DNA of 64,000 bases, taken from Enterococcus innesii (GTDB lineage: Bacteria > Bacillota > Bacilli > Lactobacillales > Enterococcaceae). Numbering within the stretch: position 1 is the stretch's first letter; every line of letters starts with the position of its first letter. Positions 18,888 through 29,326 of the stretch are shown here, in pieces. The notes under the pieces were generated by a model that saw only the letters and a list, made by a program, of their open reading frames with translations, ran no database searches and had not been told where the DNA came from. The translations under genes were made by a program, and so were the position numbers. The stretch is taken from positions 558,001 to 622,000 of the forward strand of contig JAHHEN010000001.1 of the NCBI GenBank assembly GCA_018982785.1, written 5' to 3'.

Positions 18888-19829
18888 ATGGATACCCATA
18901 TAAAAAAGAAAATGCTTCACGTGAAACATTTACAAAAAAGTTTCAAAGACAAAACCGTTTTGAAAGAGGTCACTTTTGACGTCACTCCTGGCGAAGTATT
19001 TGTCTTACTAGGATCAAACGGCGCTGGAAAAACCACTTTAGTCAAAATTTTGTCCACTATCCTGCCTTTTGATCAAGGAACCGCGCGGATCGACGGGATC
19101 GACTTGACCAAAGATCCAGCAGCGATTCGCGAGAAAATCAGTCTGACGGGGCAATTTTCCGCCGTCGATCAAGAACTGACCGGTCGAGAAAACTTGCTGA
19201 TGATTGCTGCCTTGCGCCATGTCAAAAACAAACCGTTGATCGTCCAACAGTTGTTAGAGCGTTTTGATTTGGTGGATGCCAGCAACCGACTAGTCAAAAA
19301 TTATTCTGGTGGCATGCGACGGCGCTTAGACATCGCCATGAGTTTTATCGGCGAGCCTGACCTGCTCTTTTTGGATGAACCGACGACCGGGTTAGACCCG
19401 CAAAACCGCTTAGCCACATGGCACATGATCAAAGAGATCGCCGCTCAAGGACGAACGATTTTCCTGACGACCCAATACCTAGAAGAAGCTGAATTTTTAG
19501 CAGACCAAGTCGCCATCTTGCATGAAGGGAAAATCATCTTGCAAGGAACACCAAAGGAAGTCAAAGCACTGCACCCTTCGCAAACGATGGAAATCAGCGT
19601 ATTGACGAAAGAACACTTGCAGACCGTGCGACAGCATCTGTCTGATTTTCCGGTGCAAGTCAATGAGTCCAGTCTCTCTCTGACATTTCCCGTCAGTCAA
19701 GACTTCCAGCATTCCTTCACGCTGTTGCAGGAACTCAATCAACTACCGATCACCATCACCAGTTTTAATCAAAAAAATGCTTCTTTAGAAGATATTTTTC
19801 TAACACTTGTCCAAGGAGGAAACCAATGA
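18888..19829 (+). CDS. ABC exporter ATP-binding protein (DrrA/ABC-2 type)
   Basis: Energises an ABC-2 exporter, likely for a drug or antimicrobial compound. The 313 residues contain Walker A LGSNGAGKTT, signature NYSGGMRRRLDIAMSF and Walker B LLFLDEPTTGLDP, and the C-terminal extension usual for DrrA-like proteins. The ATG follows GAGGG. It overlaps the permease gene by four bases (ATGA). The substrate cannot be told from sequence. Confidence 0.88.
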   Translation: MDTHIKKKMLHVKHLQKSFKDKTVLKEVTFDVTPGEVFVLLGSNGAGKTTLVKILSTILPFDQGTARIDGIDLTKDPAAIREKISLTGQFSAVDQELTGRENLLMIAALRHVKNKPLIVQQLLERFDLVDASNRLVKNYSGGMRRRLDIAMSFIGEPDLLFLDEPTTGLDPQNRLATWHMIKEIAAQGRTIFLTTQYLEEAEFLADQVAILHEGKIILQGTPKEVKALHPSQTMEISVLTKEHLQTVRQHLSDFPVQVNESSLSLTFPVSQDFQHSFTLLQELNQLPITITSFNQKNASLEDIFLTLVQGGNQ

Positions 19830-20577
19830 AAGCAATTATAGAAACCAACACCTTATTCAAGCGCAACCTCTTGCTATCGATTCGCAGTATGGAGACTTTA
19901 CTAAGTGGAATTTTGACCCCAGCGATTTTAATGATCCTCTTTGTCTATGTTTTTGGGGGAGCCATGAACGTCGGCGATACTTCTTATGTCGATTTTGTCG
20001 TTCCCGGTGTTCTCGTCCAATGTATCGCCCAAAGCGCCTCCTCCGTTGGGGTAACGGTGACGGAAGATTTGAAATCCGGCATGGTGAACGGCTGATGACC
20101 TTGAATATTTCTAACTCAGCCTTTTTAAACGGCCATGTCTTCGCCGCGACCCTTCGGAGCTTGATCAGTACCTTGGTCGTATTGATCGTTGCCATGGTCA
20201 TCGGTTTTCGCCCTCAAGCCACAGTTGCTGGCTGGGGGCTCGCCTTCCTATTGATCTTTTGCTTCACCTTCGCTTTTACTTGGGTCTCAGTTCTGGTTGG
20301 TCTCATCGCCAAAAGCCCCGAGACAGCTACCTTGTTTACTGTCTTGATCACCCTTTTGCCCTACTTAAGCTCTGGTTTCGTCCCTACGGAAACCATGCCG
20401 CGCCCGTTAGCCATTTTTGCTGAATACCAACCAATGTCGCCGATCATCCATTCTTTGCGAGGGCTTTTGTTAAACTTGAAAGATACCACCTTGATCAGTG
20501 CCTTTAGCTGGTGCGGCGGTATCGTAGTCGTGAGCTGGTTCTTGGCACGAATGCTTTATCAAAAACGGTTACGCTAG
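19826..20577 (+). CDS. ABC-2 type permease (DrrB-like), one-base frameshift
   Basis: Membrane partner of the upstream ATPase. The first 89 residues (MKAIIETNTLFKRNLLLSIR...) end at a stop at 20093-20095. The rest of the family (RLMTLNISNSAFLNGHV... to RMLYQKRLR) continues in the next frame to 20577. Adding one G after 20086 (GTGAACGG to GTGGAACGG) gives ...DLKSGMVERLMTLNISNSAFLNGH..., the usual DrrB wording, and a protein of about 250 residues. AAGGAGG precedes the ATG. Read as a sequence error or recent mutation. Confidence 0.8.
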
Positions 20578-20637
20578 GTAAAAGGAATCAGTGGTATAAT
20601 ATAAGTAGTTTTCTATTATAAAAAGGCAGGGATACCC

Positions 20638-20994
20638 ATGGATCTTAAAAACCGTCTGATCGCCTTCGCTAAGACCTTCAATGATGTTCAGGTCGACCAT
20701 CCGTTTGCAAAGTTTCCTGAGTACCAAGTCTTGCGACACCGCAAAAACGGCAAATGGTTTGGCTTGCTGATGACTGTAGAAAAGCAGAAATTAGGCCTGG
20801 AAGGAACAGGAATGATCGAGATTTTAGATGTCAAAGCAGCGCCCGAAATGGTTTCGATCATCAATCAAAGTCGCGGTTATTTACCCGCTTATCACATGAA
20901 TAAAAACCATTGGCTCACCGCATTACTAGATGGCTCTATATCAGAAAAACAACTCCAATCTTTGTTACGAGACAGCTATGAACGTACCCGTTAA
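20638..20994 (+). CDS. MmcQ/YjbR-family protein
   Basis: Small cytosolic protein of 118 residues with the CyaY-like fold of the MmcQ/YjbR family. Typical features are HPFAKFPEYQVLRHRKNGKWFGL, then PEMVSIINQSRGYLPAYHMNKNHW. The biochemical role of the family is not established; a DNA-binding label in databases is weakly supported. It has its own AGGCAGGG ribosome site and ends at a terminator. Confidence 0.8.
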   Translation: MDLKNRLIAFAKTFNDVQVDHPFAKFPEYQVLRHRKNGKWFGLLMTVEKQKLGLEGTGMIEILDVKAAPEMVSIINQSRGYLPAYHMNKNHWLTALLDGSISEKQLQSLLRDSYERTR

Positions 20995-21007
20995 ACCAAA
21001 TATCACC

Positions 21008-21063
21008 AAAAAACCGATCAACGATGCACCTGTATAGGAGCACCGTCGATCGGTTTTCTTTTA
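21008..21063. terminator. Terminator after the MmcQ/YjbR gene
   Basis: AAAACCGATC (21010-21019) pairs with GATCGGTTTT (21048-21057), followed by T-rich sequence. The convergent bglA ends 40 bp beyond, so it may serve both directions. Confidence 0.78.
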
Positions 21064-21101
21064 TAACGGATCCTGTGTCATCCGTGAGTCTAACGAAACA
21101 C

Positions 21102-22669
<1,568 letters not shown>

Positions 22670-22671
<2 letters not shown>

Positions 22672-22699
22672 TCTTGCCTGATCGAGTCAGTAACAATCC
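22670..22699 (-). promoter_or_regulatory. LicT/BglG-type ribonucleic antiterminator (RAT)
   Basis: On the minus strand the site begins GGATTGTTACTG and ends CAGGCAAGACC, matching the RAT consensus of beta-glucoside genes. It overlaps the terminator stem, so binding of a LicT-like protein would let transcription reach bglA. The cognate regulator gene is not in the window. Confidence 0.88.
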
Positions 22700-22765
22700 A
22701 CGTGGGTTTTCTTTCTTTAACTATAGCACTAACTCGTTGGCTTGTCATCATAAAATCGGTTTCTT

Positions 22766-23910
22766 TTAAACCGTTTCCCCCGTTGCATCGATACTTTCAG
22801 TTTGAACCTCCGCTTGCGCTGCTTCTGCTTCCGTTTTTAATTTTCCTTTATCTAAAACTTTAACAAAAGGAATGTACAGCAAGCAGCCTGCCAAAACGCA
22901 AACGACTTGTAGAACTGCGACCTGCCAGCCTCCAGCTAGAAACCCATTTAGAAAAATCGGTGTGCCAAAGGGAACTTGTACGCCACTAAGTCGTGGGACG
23001 ATCCCACTCCAGATCGCTAGGTATGCTACAAGCACTTGAACCAATGGTGTTAATATGAACGGAATCGCCATGATTGGATTCAAAATCAGCGGTAAGCCAA
23101 AAATCACCGGCTCATTAATGGTGAACAATCCAGGAACGGCACTCAAGTTAGCGACTGTCCGTGATTGTTTGGATTTCGCCAACAGCAAAATAACGATAAT
23201 CAATGACAATGTTCCTCCAGCCCCACCAATACCAGCAAACAAATCATAAAACGACTTGCTCAAAATATTCGGCAGCTCGGAACGCGCAACGCCGCTAGCT
23301 AAAGCATCCATATTTTCCACATCCATTGGTAAGTACAAAGCGGTGACAAAGCTACCCACCACCAACGAACCATGGATACCGAAGAACCATAGCACCATTT
23401 GGATCAGTACAATAAATAACAACGAACCGACACTAGAAGACAAGCTTTGCAGCGGCATTGCCAAGATTTGATAGATGAAATCTGAGAATGAGCCATAAGA
23501 AGTAAAACTGAATGCCCAGCTAATGACGATCGCGGTAAACCCAGAAATAATTGCTGGAATCAAACCGGCGAAGGTATCCGTCACATCAAAAAGGCAAACA
23601 ACGAAACGATGCCGGCAGGGACTGCCGACTGCTTAAATTCTGTCGCTAAACGGTGCCCGACAAGAAAGGAAGCGTACACTGAGATAACCCCAACGGTCAT
23701 ACTGTAACCGACGGAAAAATAACCGCCAATATTGATCGAGTTGATAAAATCTGTCCACCCTTGAATCGGCAAAACTGCTAACAACAAGGCGATCGAGCCA
23801 ATAATGTTGATCGGCAGCGTCGCCATCAACCCGTTTGAAATTGCCTTTAAATACCGATTGTTGGAGATTTTATCTGCAAATACTAACACCTTATCCATAT
23901 ACTTATCCAT
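22766..23910 (-). pseudogene. celB: PTS EIIC, lactose/cellobiose (CelB) family, internal deletion
   Basis: Membrane channel of a PTS. The start is ATG 23910 (AAAGGAGTG site) and 109 residues follow to a TGA at 23581. The second frame opens at GTG 23584 (TDTFAGLIPAIISG...) and runs 272 residues. CelB proteins have about 50 further residues between SLFAFLM and the TFAGLIPA motif; these are absent, and the frames differ. This cannot be fixed by one base, unlike other broken genes here. It could be a real pseudogene or a collapsed assembly. The matching EIIB is at 30767-31054; no EIIA was seen. Confidence 0.82.
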
Positions 23911-23915
23911 TTTTT

Positions 23916-25196
23916 TCACTCCTTTATTTGGATGACGAACAATACATCTTCGTGACAATTGTGGGGATGGAAAACAGTGATACCATCAGTAACTGTCAGT
24001 TTTGGTTTCAAGAAACGATTGGTGTTCAAATCGATCAATGTGACGGTCGCTGTAGAAAGATCTCCTTGCAGGCGAACTGTTGTATTGCTTGGCAAGTAAA
24101 GCAAGGCATCCTTCCTTCCTGCGATAGCTGCCATACGAATCTGTTCATCTGCATCGATCAAGCGCTCTTGGCAAGGCACAAGCTCCTGAATATTTAATAA
24201 TTCAAATAATTGCTTGATAAAGCCATAGTCATCTGCCCCAGGAAAAGACAAAGCTTCTGGCCAAATCATCGGACGATCAAATGCTTCCCCGATTTCTTCC
24301 GCAAAGGTTGCCGTCGAGGTTTGCCAACTCCAGATGCCGTGAGCACCGTACGTGATCCCAGCCGAGCCGCCGGCTAACAATGATTGCCATGCTGCTTTGC
24401 GGACATCTTTTTGACCAAATCGACCGTATACGTGACGGGCATAGCCCATTTGTTCATAGCAAGGTTCTGAGTTGATGATCGGCAGCTGCGGTTGTCTTTG
24501 ATAAAAACGCTCTGCCAAATAATAAGGCATATTCAAAAAGGCGCTGTTATGACCTGATTGGTATAAAAATAAGTCCAAATGTTCGACGATCGTTGCGGGA
24601 ATCTCTTCAAAACGTCCCTTGATATGAATCGTTTTCAGGGTATTGGGCGAATGCTTTTCAAAGAAAACAAAGGCTTCTAGATACGTATCGATGGTTGGCT
24701 GTGTTGGGAAGTCCGTATCGCCACCAATAAAGTAGATCGGATGGAAGGCATCAAACGTCGCAATCACTTTTTGATAGTAGGCCTGGCGGCAATCCTCCGG
24801 CAACACGTTGCGTTCTTTGTCCAACTGGCTAGCCCACGTGCCTGCGACATAGTTTGACCACAAGACGACCAACGCTAAAGTAAACCCTTTCTCATCGGCA
24901 ATTTTACAAAGACGCTGAGCCCGTTCGAAATAGGCATCCTCCCAAACAGTAAAATCAAAGACGCCCGCATCAAGAGGAAACGGCAAGCAGTCAAATTGAC
25001 CACGGCTGCGATCCCATTGCGGTAACACATTGATTTGAAGGGTATTGAAGCCCTGCTCTTTGCGTTTGTCTAAGTAGGTGATCCAGTCATTTTCTTGAAT
25101 ACTAGTAAAGGCACTCCAGCAAGTATCGGCTAAATAAAAGAAATGCTGGCCGTCTCGCAATAAGGTGCGTTTATTTTGGCTTACGGTGATTTTCAC
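23916..25196 (-). CDS. DUF4038 glycosidase, GH140 apiosidase-like
   Basis: Probable cytosolic glycoside hydrolase of 426 residues, no signal peptide. The N-terminal DUF4038 domain (MKITVSQNKRTLLRDGQHFF, LADTCWSAF, GFNTLQINVLPQWD) is the catalytic domain of the GH140 endo-apiosidase family. Acidic residues in GGDTD (Asp160) and NSEPCYE (Glu244) are candidates for the catalytic pair. It ends with a short beta domain. It sits between an esterase gene and a CelB-type EIIC in an operon with isomerase, kinase and split transketolase, which suggests release of apiose from an imported glycoside. The family is firm; the apiose link is inference. Confidence 0.78.
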   Translation of the reverse strand: MKITVSQNKRTLLRDGQHFFYLADTCWSAFTSIQENDWITYLDKRKEQGFNTLQINVLPQWDRSRGQFDCLPFPLDAGVFDFTVWEDAYFERAQRLCKIADEKGFTLALVVLWSNYVAGTWASQLDKERNVLPEDCRQAYYQKVIATFDAFHPIYFIGGDTDFPTQPTIDTYLEAFVFFEKHSPNTLKTIHIKGRFEEIPATIVEHLDLFLYQSGHNSAFLNMPYYLAERFYQRQPQLPIINSEPCYEQMGYARHVYGRFGQKDVRKAAWQSLLAGGSAGITYGAHGIWSWQTSTATFAEEIGEAFDRPMIWPEALSFPGADDYGFIKQLFELLNIQELVPCQERLIDADEQIRMAAIAGRKDALLYLPSNTTVRLQGDLSTATVTLIDLNTNRFLKPKLTVTDGITVFHPHNCHEDVLFVIQIKE

Positions 25197-25242
25197 GGTG
25201 GTGTTCTCCTTTCATCGGCACAAGTTGTGCACTGGCGGTTTT

Positions 25243-26100
25243 TTAATCAATATAACTGCTGAGCCAGCCTTCGCACAGCTCAAACCATTTAGCGACATGA
25301 GTATTGAGGTGACTTGGCTTGCGTGCCGTTGTTCGATCCGCTAATGCCAGTCCGTGTTCGCCTTTTTCAAAAATATGCAGTTCAAATGGAATCTCTGCTT
25401 CTCTTAATTTGACCGCCAGCTTCAACGAGTGTGCCACATCGACTAAGACGTCTTCCGTCGTATGCCAGAGAAACATCGGAGGTGTCCACTGATCGACATG
25501 ATGCAAAATGTTCATGGATTGAATGGCTTCTTCCGTCGGTTGTTTACTCCCAAAAAAGCGTTCGTTGGCAGTTAAAGGTGTTTCGATCAGACGAGCGGCA
25601 AAGCCTAGCTCATCGATTGGGAAGGCATGCTCTTGATAAACCAATGGGTAGCCAGCGATCGCCAAATTCACTTTCAATAAGTCACTGCTAACGCCCAATG
25701 CTTCTGCCAGCTCAGCATCGTGCCAGCGCGTCGCTAACTGCAACGCTAGATGTCCGCCTGCTGAAAAACCGCAAACGATGATTTGCTCTTCATCCACCAA
25801 CCATTCTTGAGCATGCTCGCGAATGATCTTGACGGTTTGGGCGGCTTCCATCAAGGCATTATGGGGAACGTTTTTCACTTGGTCACCGGTGGTGTACCAT
25901 AAAACAACGCTATTTAGCCCGATACTATTGAATTTCAAGGCAATGACTTCTGCTTCTCGATCACTGGTAAAGGCGTAGCCGCCGCCTGGACAGACGATCA
26001 CTAGCGGTCGTTTCTTGCCGACATTGTACTCTTTGGATTGGTGCAATAAATAGGTAGCCACGTAAGCCGTTTGATTCAGTTGAATTCGTTGAATCTCCAT
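25243..26100 (-). CDS. Alpha/beta-hydrolase, acetylesterase-like
   Basis: Cytosolic carbohydrate-esterase-like hydrolase of 285 residues. Visible are the oxyanion motif CPGGGY (37-42), nucleophile Ser113 in GFSAGGH, an acid residue in TTEDVLVD and a histidine in KGEHGLAL. It probably removes acetyl or malonyl groups from the imported glycoside before the DUF4038 enzyme acts. It lies in the sugar operon, 12 bp after the kinase gene. The acyl group is not identifiable from sequence. Confidence 0.82.
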   Translation of the reverse strand: MEIQRIQLNQTAYVATYLLHQSKEYNVGKKRPLVIVCPGGGYAFTSDREAEVIALKFNSIGLNSVVLWYTTGDQVKNVPHNALMEAAQTVKIIREHAQEWLVDEEQIIVCGFSAGGHLALQLATRWHDAELAEALGVSSDLLKVNLAIAGYPLVYQEHAFPIDELGFAARLIETPLTANERFFGSKQPTEEAIQSMNILHHVDQWTPPMFLWHTTEDVLVDVAHSLKLAVKLREAEIPFELHIFEKGEHGLALADRTTARKPSHLNTHVAKWFELCEGWLSSYID

Positions 26101-26112
26101 ATAGTTCCTCCT

Positions 26113-27561
26113 TTATCCTTCACTAAAAGCAGCTGACTTCTCAATGAACCGTTTCCATTTTTCATATTTCAAACGGATCACGGCCTGTTCGGCTTGCGGA
26201 ACGATCGTGGTTTGCTGAATAGCTGGTTCATTCATGGTTGGATTGGCAACAAGCATCGTGCCGATGGCTGAAAATTCTTCGACTTCGCTGACGATGACGG
26301 GTTTATTGATCAAAGTCGCTAATAAGCTCATCAAGGCGCGGTTTTTCGAAACACCGCCATCGATCATTACCTGATTGATCAGTCGTTCAGCGACTTCTTC
26401 CATCACATCGATCACTGCTTTGATTTGAAAAATGATGCTTTCTAAAACGGCTTTCAACAGCTCATGAGTCGTCGTCGTGCGTTTCATGCCGACAAAGCTG
26501 GCGGTCATCGTATTATCCCAAAATGGGGCACCCATTCCTTGCAATGCTGGGATAAAATAGATGTCTTCTTGACTGTCACTGGTCAGCACTTCTTGACAGA
26601 TCTCAGTTACATCTGGCAGCGGAGCCACTTGCTCACTGAACCAGTTGATGGCGTCACCACAGGAACGGATGATGCCTTCTAGCGCAAACGCTGTTTCCTG
26701 GCTAGTTTGCCAGCCGACCGTCGTCAAAATGCGGCGATCCCGCAACGTCTGCTCCTGCTGCACTTGCATCATGATCGAACAACCGGTGCCCATCGTGATT
26801 TTTACATCCCCAAGGCTTTGACAACCTTCCCCGAATAATGCCGCTTGTGAATCGGCTAAGATTCCTTTGATAGGGATTCCGTGATAGTTACCGAAAACCG
26901 TATCAGCAGGTTGGATCGCTGGCAAGTCTGCTAAATGGATGCCAAAAAGTTTGACGAGCTCTGCATCCCAACGGCCCTCTTCAATATTGTAAAACAATGT
27001 TCGGCAAGCGTTGCTGGCTTCTGTCGCAAATACTGTCCCTTGCGTTAAATTCCACAGGAGCCAACTGTCCATCGTACCGATCGCCAATTCGCCAGTCCCC
27101 GACTTTTCCTTGATGGCCGATAATTCTTGGGCCAACCATTTCACTTTGGTGCCAGAAAAATACGGGTCTAAGCGCAAACCGGTCTTTTGATTGATCGTCC
27201 TTTCCCAGCCTTGTGCCGTCAATTCTTCACAAATCGCGGCGCTGCGGTTGCATTGCCACACGATCGCATTGTACAGGGGATTGCCAGTCAATCGATCCCA
27301 AGCAACGATCGTTTCTCGCTGATTGGTCAATGACAAGGAAACGATTTGATCTGCAGTGATCGCTTGGTCTTGAAACACTTGTGCCAGCAATTCTTGGACA
27401 TTTTGCCAAATCTCGAGGGGATCATGTTCGACCCACCCGACTTTTGGATAAATTTGGCGATGTCTTTTATCGTAACGCTGCAGGATTTTCCCTTCTTGAA
27501 ACAGTAAGAGCTTGGTACCGGATGTACTCTGATCTAAAACAAGCTGATAGGTCTTGTCCAT
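26113..27561 (-). CDS. FGGY-family carbohydrate kinase
   Basis: Phosphorylates a polyol or ketose with ATP. The 482 residues show both FGGY halves: N-terminal LDQSTSGTKLLLF phosphate loop, then GTMDSWLLWNL and the C-terminal MIDGGVSKNRALM. It resembles glycerol kinase but lies directly after the two transketolase subunit genes and an isomerase gene. In known D-apiose pathways an FGGY kinase (ApsK) makes D-apulose 4-phosphate, which fits this setting. Glycerol or xylulose kinase are alternatives. Confidence 0.83.
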   Translation of the reverse strand: MDKTYQLVLDQSTSGTKLLLFQEGKILQRYDKRHRQIYPKVGWVEHDPLEIWQNVQELLAQVFQDQAITADQIVSLSLTNQRETIVAWDRLTGNPLYNAIVWQCNRSAAICEELTAQGWERTINQKTGLRLDPYFSGTKVKWLAQELSAIKEKSGTGELAIGTMDSWLLWNLTQGTVFATEASNACRTLFYNIEEGRWDAELVKLFGIHLADLPAIQPADTVFGNYHGIPIKGILADSQAALFGEGCQSLGDVKITMGTGCSIMMQVQQEQTLRDRRILTTVGWQTSQETAFALEGIIRSCGDAINWFSEQVAPLPDVTEICQEVLTSDSQEDIYFIPALQGMGAPFWDNTMTASFVGMKRTTTTHELLKAVLESIIFQIKAVIDVMEEVAERLINQVMIDGGVSKNRALMSLLATLINKPVIVSEVEEFSAIGTMLVANPTMNEPAIQQTTIVPQAEQAVIRLKYEKWKRFIEKSAAFSEG

Positions 27562-27562
27562 C

Positions 27563-28503
27563 TTAAGCTCCTAGAAACGCAACCGCTGTTTTCGCTATGG
27601 AGGCACCGTCTAATCCATAATGGGCAAACAGTTCTGCCGAAGAACCAGTAATCAAGGCTTCATCCGGAAAAGCAATGATTTTTTGTCGAATGCCCGTTTC
27701 TTCTGCCAGCGTTTCCGCCACGGCAGCTCCTAAGCCGTTGTATCGGCTGTGTTCTTCCACAGTGATCACGGTGCCTGTTTCTTTCGCTACTCGTTTGACC
27801 GCTTCTGAATCAAAGGGCTTCAAGGAATGAACATTTAAAACGGTAGCAGTGATGCCTTGTTTTTCCAATAGCTCAGCAGCATCCAACGCTTGGCGCACGG
27901 TTTCGCCGGTGGCGATCAATGCGACATCTTGACCGCTTCTCAGCTCAATGGCTTTGCCGATCTCAAAAGGATAATCTGCAGAATCATAACAATCTTCAAC
28001 AGGATTACGACCGAGACGGATATAGGCTGGTTCATTTGATGCCGCTAAGGCTTTAAACATTTGGATCGTTTCAAAGCGATCTGCTGGCAACAGCACTTGC
28101 AAATTAGGGATCGCTCGTGCCACTGCGATGTCTTGCAAGGAATGATGACTCATGCCTAATGCCCCATAGCTGACACCGCCGCTGATGCCTACGAGTTTGA
28201 CATTTTTATTCGAATACGCGACATCGACTTTGATCTGCTCGATACTGCGCATGCTGAGGAAACAAGCTGGAGATGCAACGAAAGGGCGTTTGCCCATATG
28301 GGCTAAGCCGGCCGCAATACTGACGATGTTTTGCTCTGCGATCCCTACTTCCACCAATTGTGTCGGTAATTCCTTGGAAAAAGGTGCCAACGAAGCGGAA
28401 CCACGAGAATCACTGGTCAACACCGTGATCGCAGGATTCTTTTTCCTTCTTCAATCAATACGTCGCACATCGCTTGGCGATTGGCAATATTATTTTTTCC
28501 CAT
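27563..28503 (-). CDS. Transketolase C-terminal subunit, one-base frameshift
   Basis: Pyrimidine-binding half of a two-subunit transketolase. The ATG at 28503 overlaps the upstream subunit by 14 bp and reads MGKNNIANRQAMCDVLIEEGK, then leaves frame at a run of five T (28440-28444 on the plus strand). One more A gives ...EEGKKNPAITVLTSDSRGSA... and a 313-residue protein ending at 27563. Family residues are VEVGIAEQN and ISGGVSYGALGMSHHSLQD. The gene reads as intact apart from this base. Apulose-4-phosphate transketolase (AptB) is the context-based guess. Confidence 0.83.
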
Positions 28504-29326
28504 GAGTCAAAACCTCCATTTGCTGATCAAGTTCGGCAATGGCTTGTGCAAGCTCTTCTGCCGTCGGCACTTTATGATGCCATTGCGCTTGATTTTCGGC
28601 TGCGGAATAGCCTTTGCCTTTGATGGTTTTAGCAATGATCAGCTTCGGTTGATTGGGCTGATGCGGTTTTTCTAATGCAGCCACCAAGGCAGCCATATCA
28701 TTGCCATCAACGATATGCACATCCCAACCAAAGGCACGCCATTTTTCATCTAGCGGCTCCACTGCCATCACATCTTCTGAGGCGCCAGTGATCTGCAAGC
28801 CATTGCGATCAATGATGGCGGTCAAATTGTCCAGCTGGTAGTTGGCAGCCGCCATGGCTCCTTCCCATACCGAGCCTTCTGCTAATTCGCCATCTCCCAA
28901 CAACGTATAGGTTTGATACGTGCGGTGATCCAGTTTGCCTGCCAAGGCGATCCCTACTGCGACAGGTAAGCCGTGACCTAGCGAACCAGTATTCATCTCA
29001 ACACCAGCTACTTTATTGTTTGGATGACCGATCAGTCGTGAACCAAATTGCGAAAAGGTGGCTAATTCTTCTTTCGGCAAAAAACCTTTGTCCGCTAAAA
29101 CGGCCCATAGTACTTCTGCCGCATGTCCTTTACTTTGGATATACTGGTCACGATCTTGCTTTTTGGGGTCTTTCGCATCGACATTCATTATCCGATAATA
29201 CAAGGCCACTAAAATATCGGTACAAGAAAGATCCGAACCAGTATGACCCGTTTTTGCTTGATAGATCAGCTCTAACACGGATTTTCGAATCGTTAAAGCC
29301 TTCATTTCCAGCTCGTTTATTTCCAT
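28490..29326 (-). CDS. Transketolase N-terminal subunit
   Basis: Thiamine-diphosphate-binding half of a split transketolase, 278 residues. Visible are HTGSDLSCTDILVALYY, the cofactor stretch LLGDGELAEGSVWEGAMAA with the GDG motif, and IIDRNGLQ. It overlaps the isomerase gene by 10 bp and the C-terminal subunit gene by 14 bp. In the apiose pathway such a pair (AptA/AptB) converts D-apulose 4-phosphate; a general pentose-phosphate role is less likely because housekeeping transketolases are single chain. Confidence 0.88.
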   Translation of the reverse strand: MEINELEMKALTIRKSVLELIYQAKTGHTGSDLSCTDILVALYYRIMNVDAKDPKKQDRDQYIQSKGHAAEVLWAVLADKGFLPKEELATFSQFGSRLIGHPNNKVAGVEMNTGSLGHGLPVAVGIALAGKLDHRTYQTYTLLGDGELAEGSVWEGAMAAANYQLDNLTAIIDRNGLQITGASEDVMAVEPLDEKWRAFGWDVHIVDGNDMAALVAALEKPHQPNQPKLIIAKTIKGKGYSAAENQAQWHHKVPTAEELAQAIAELDQQMEVLTHGKK

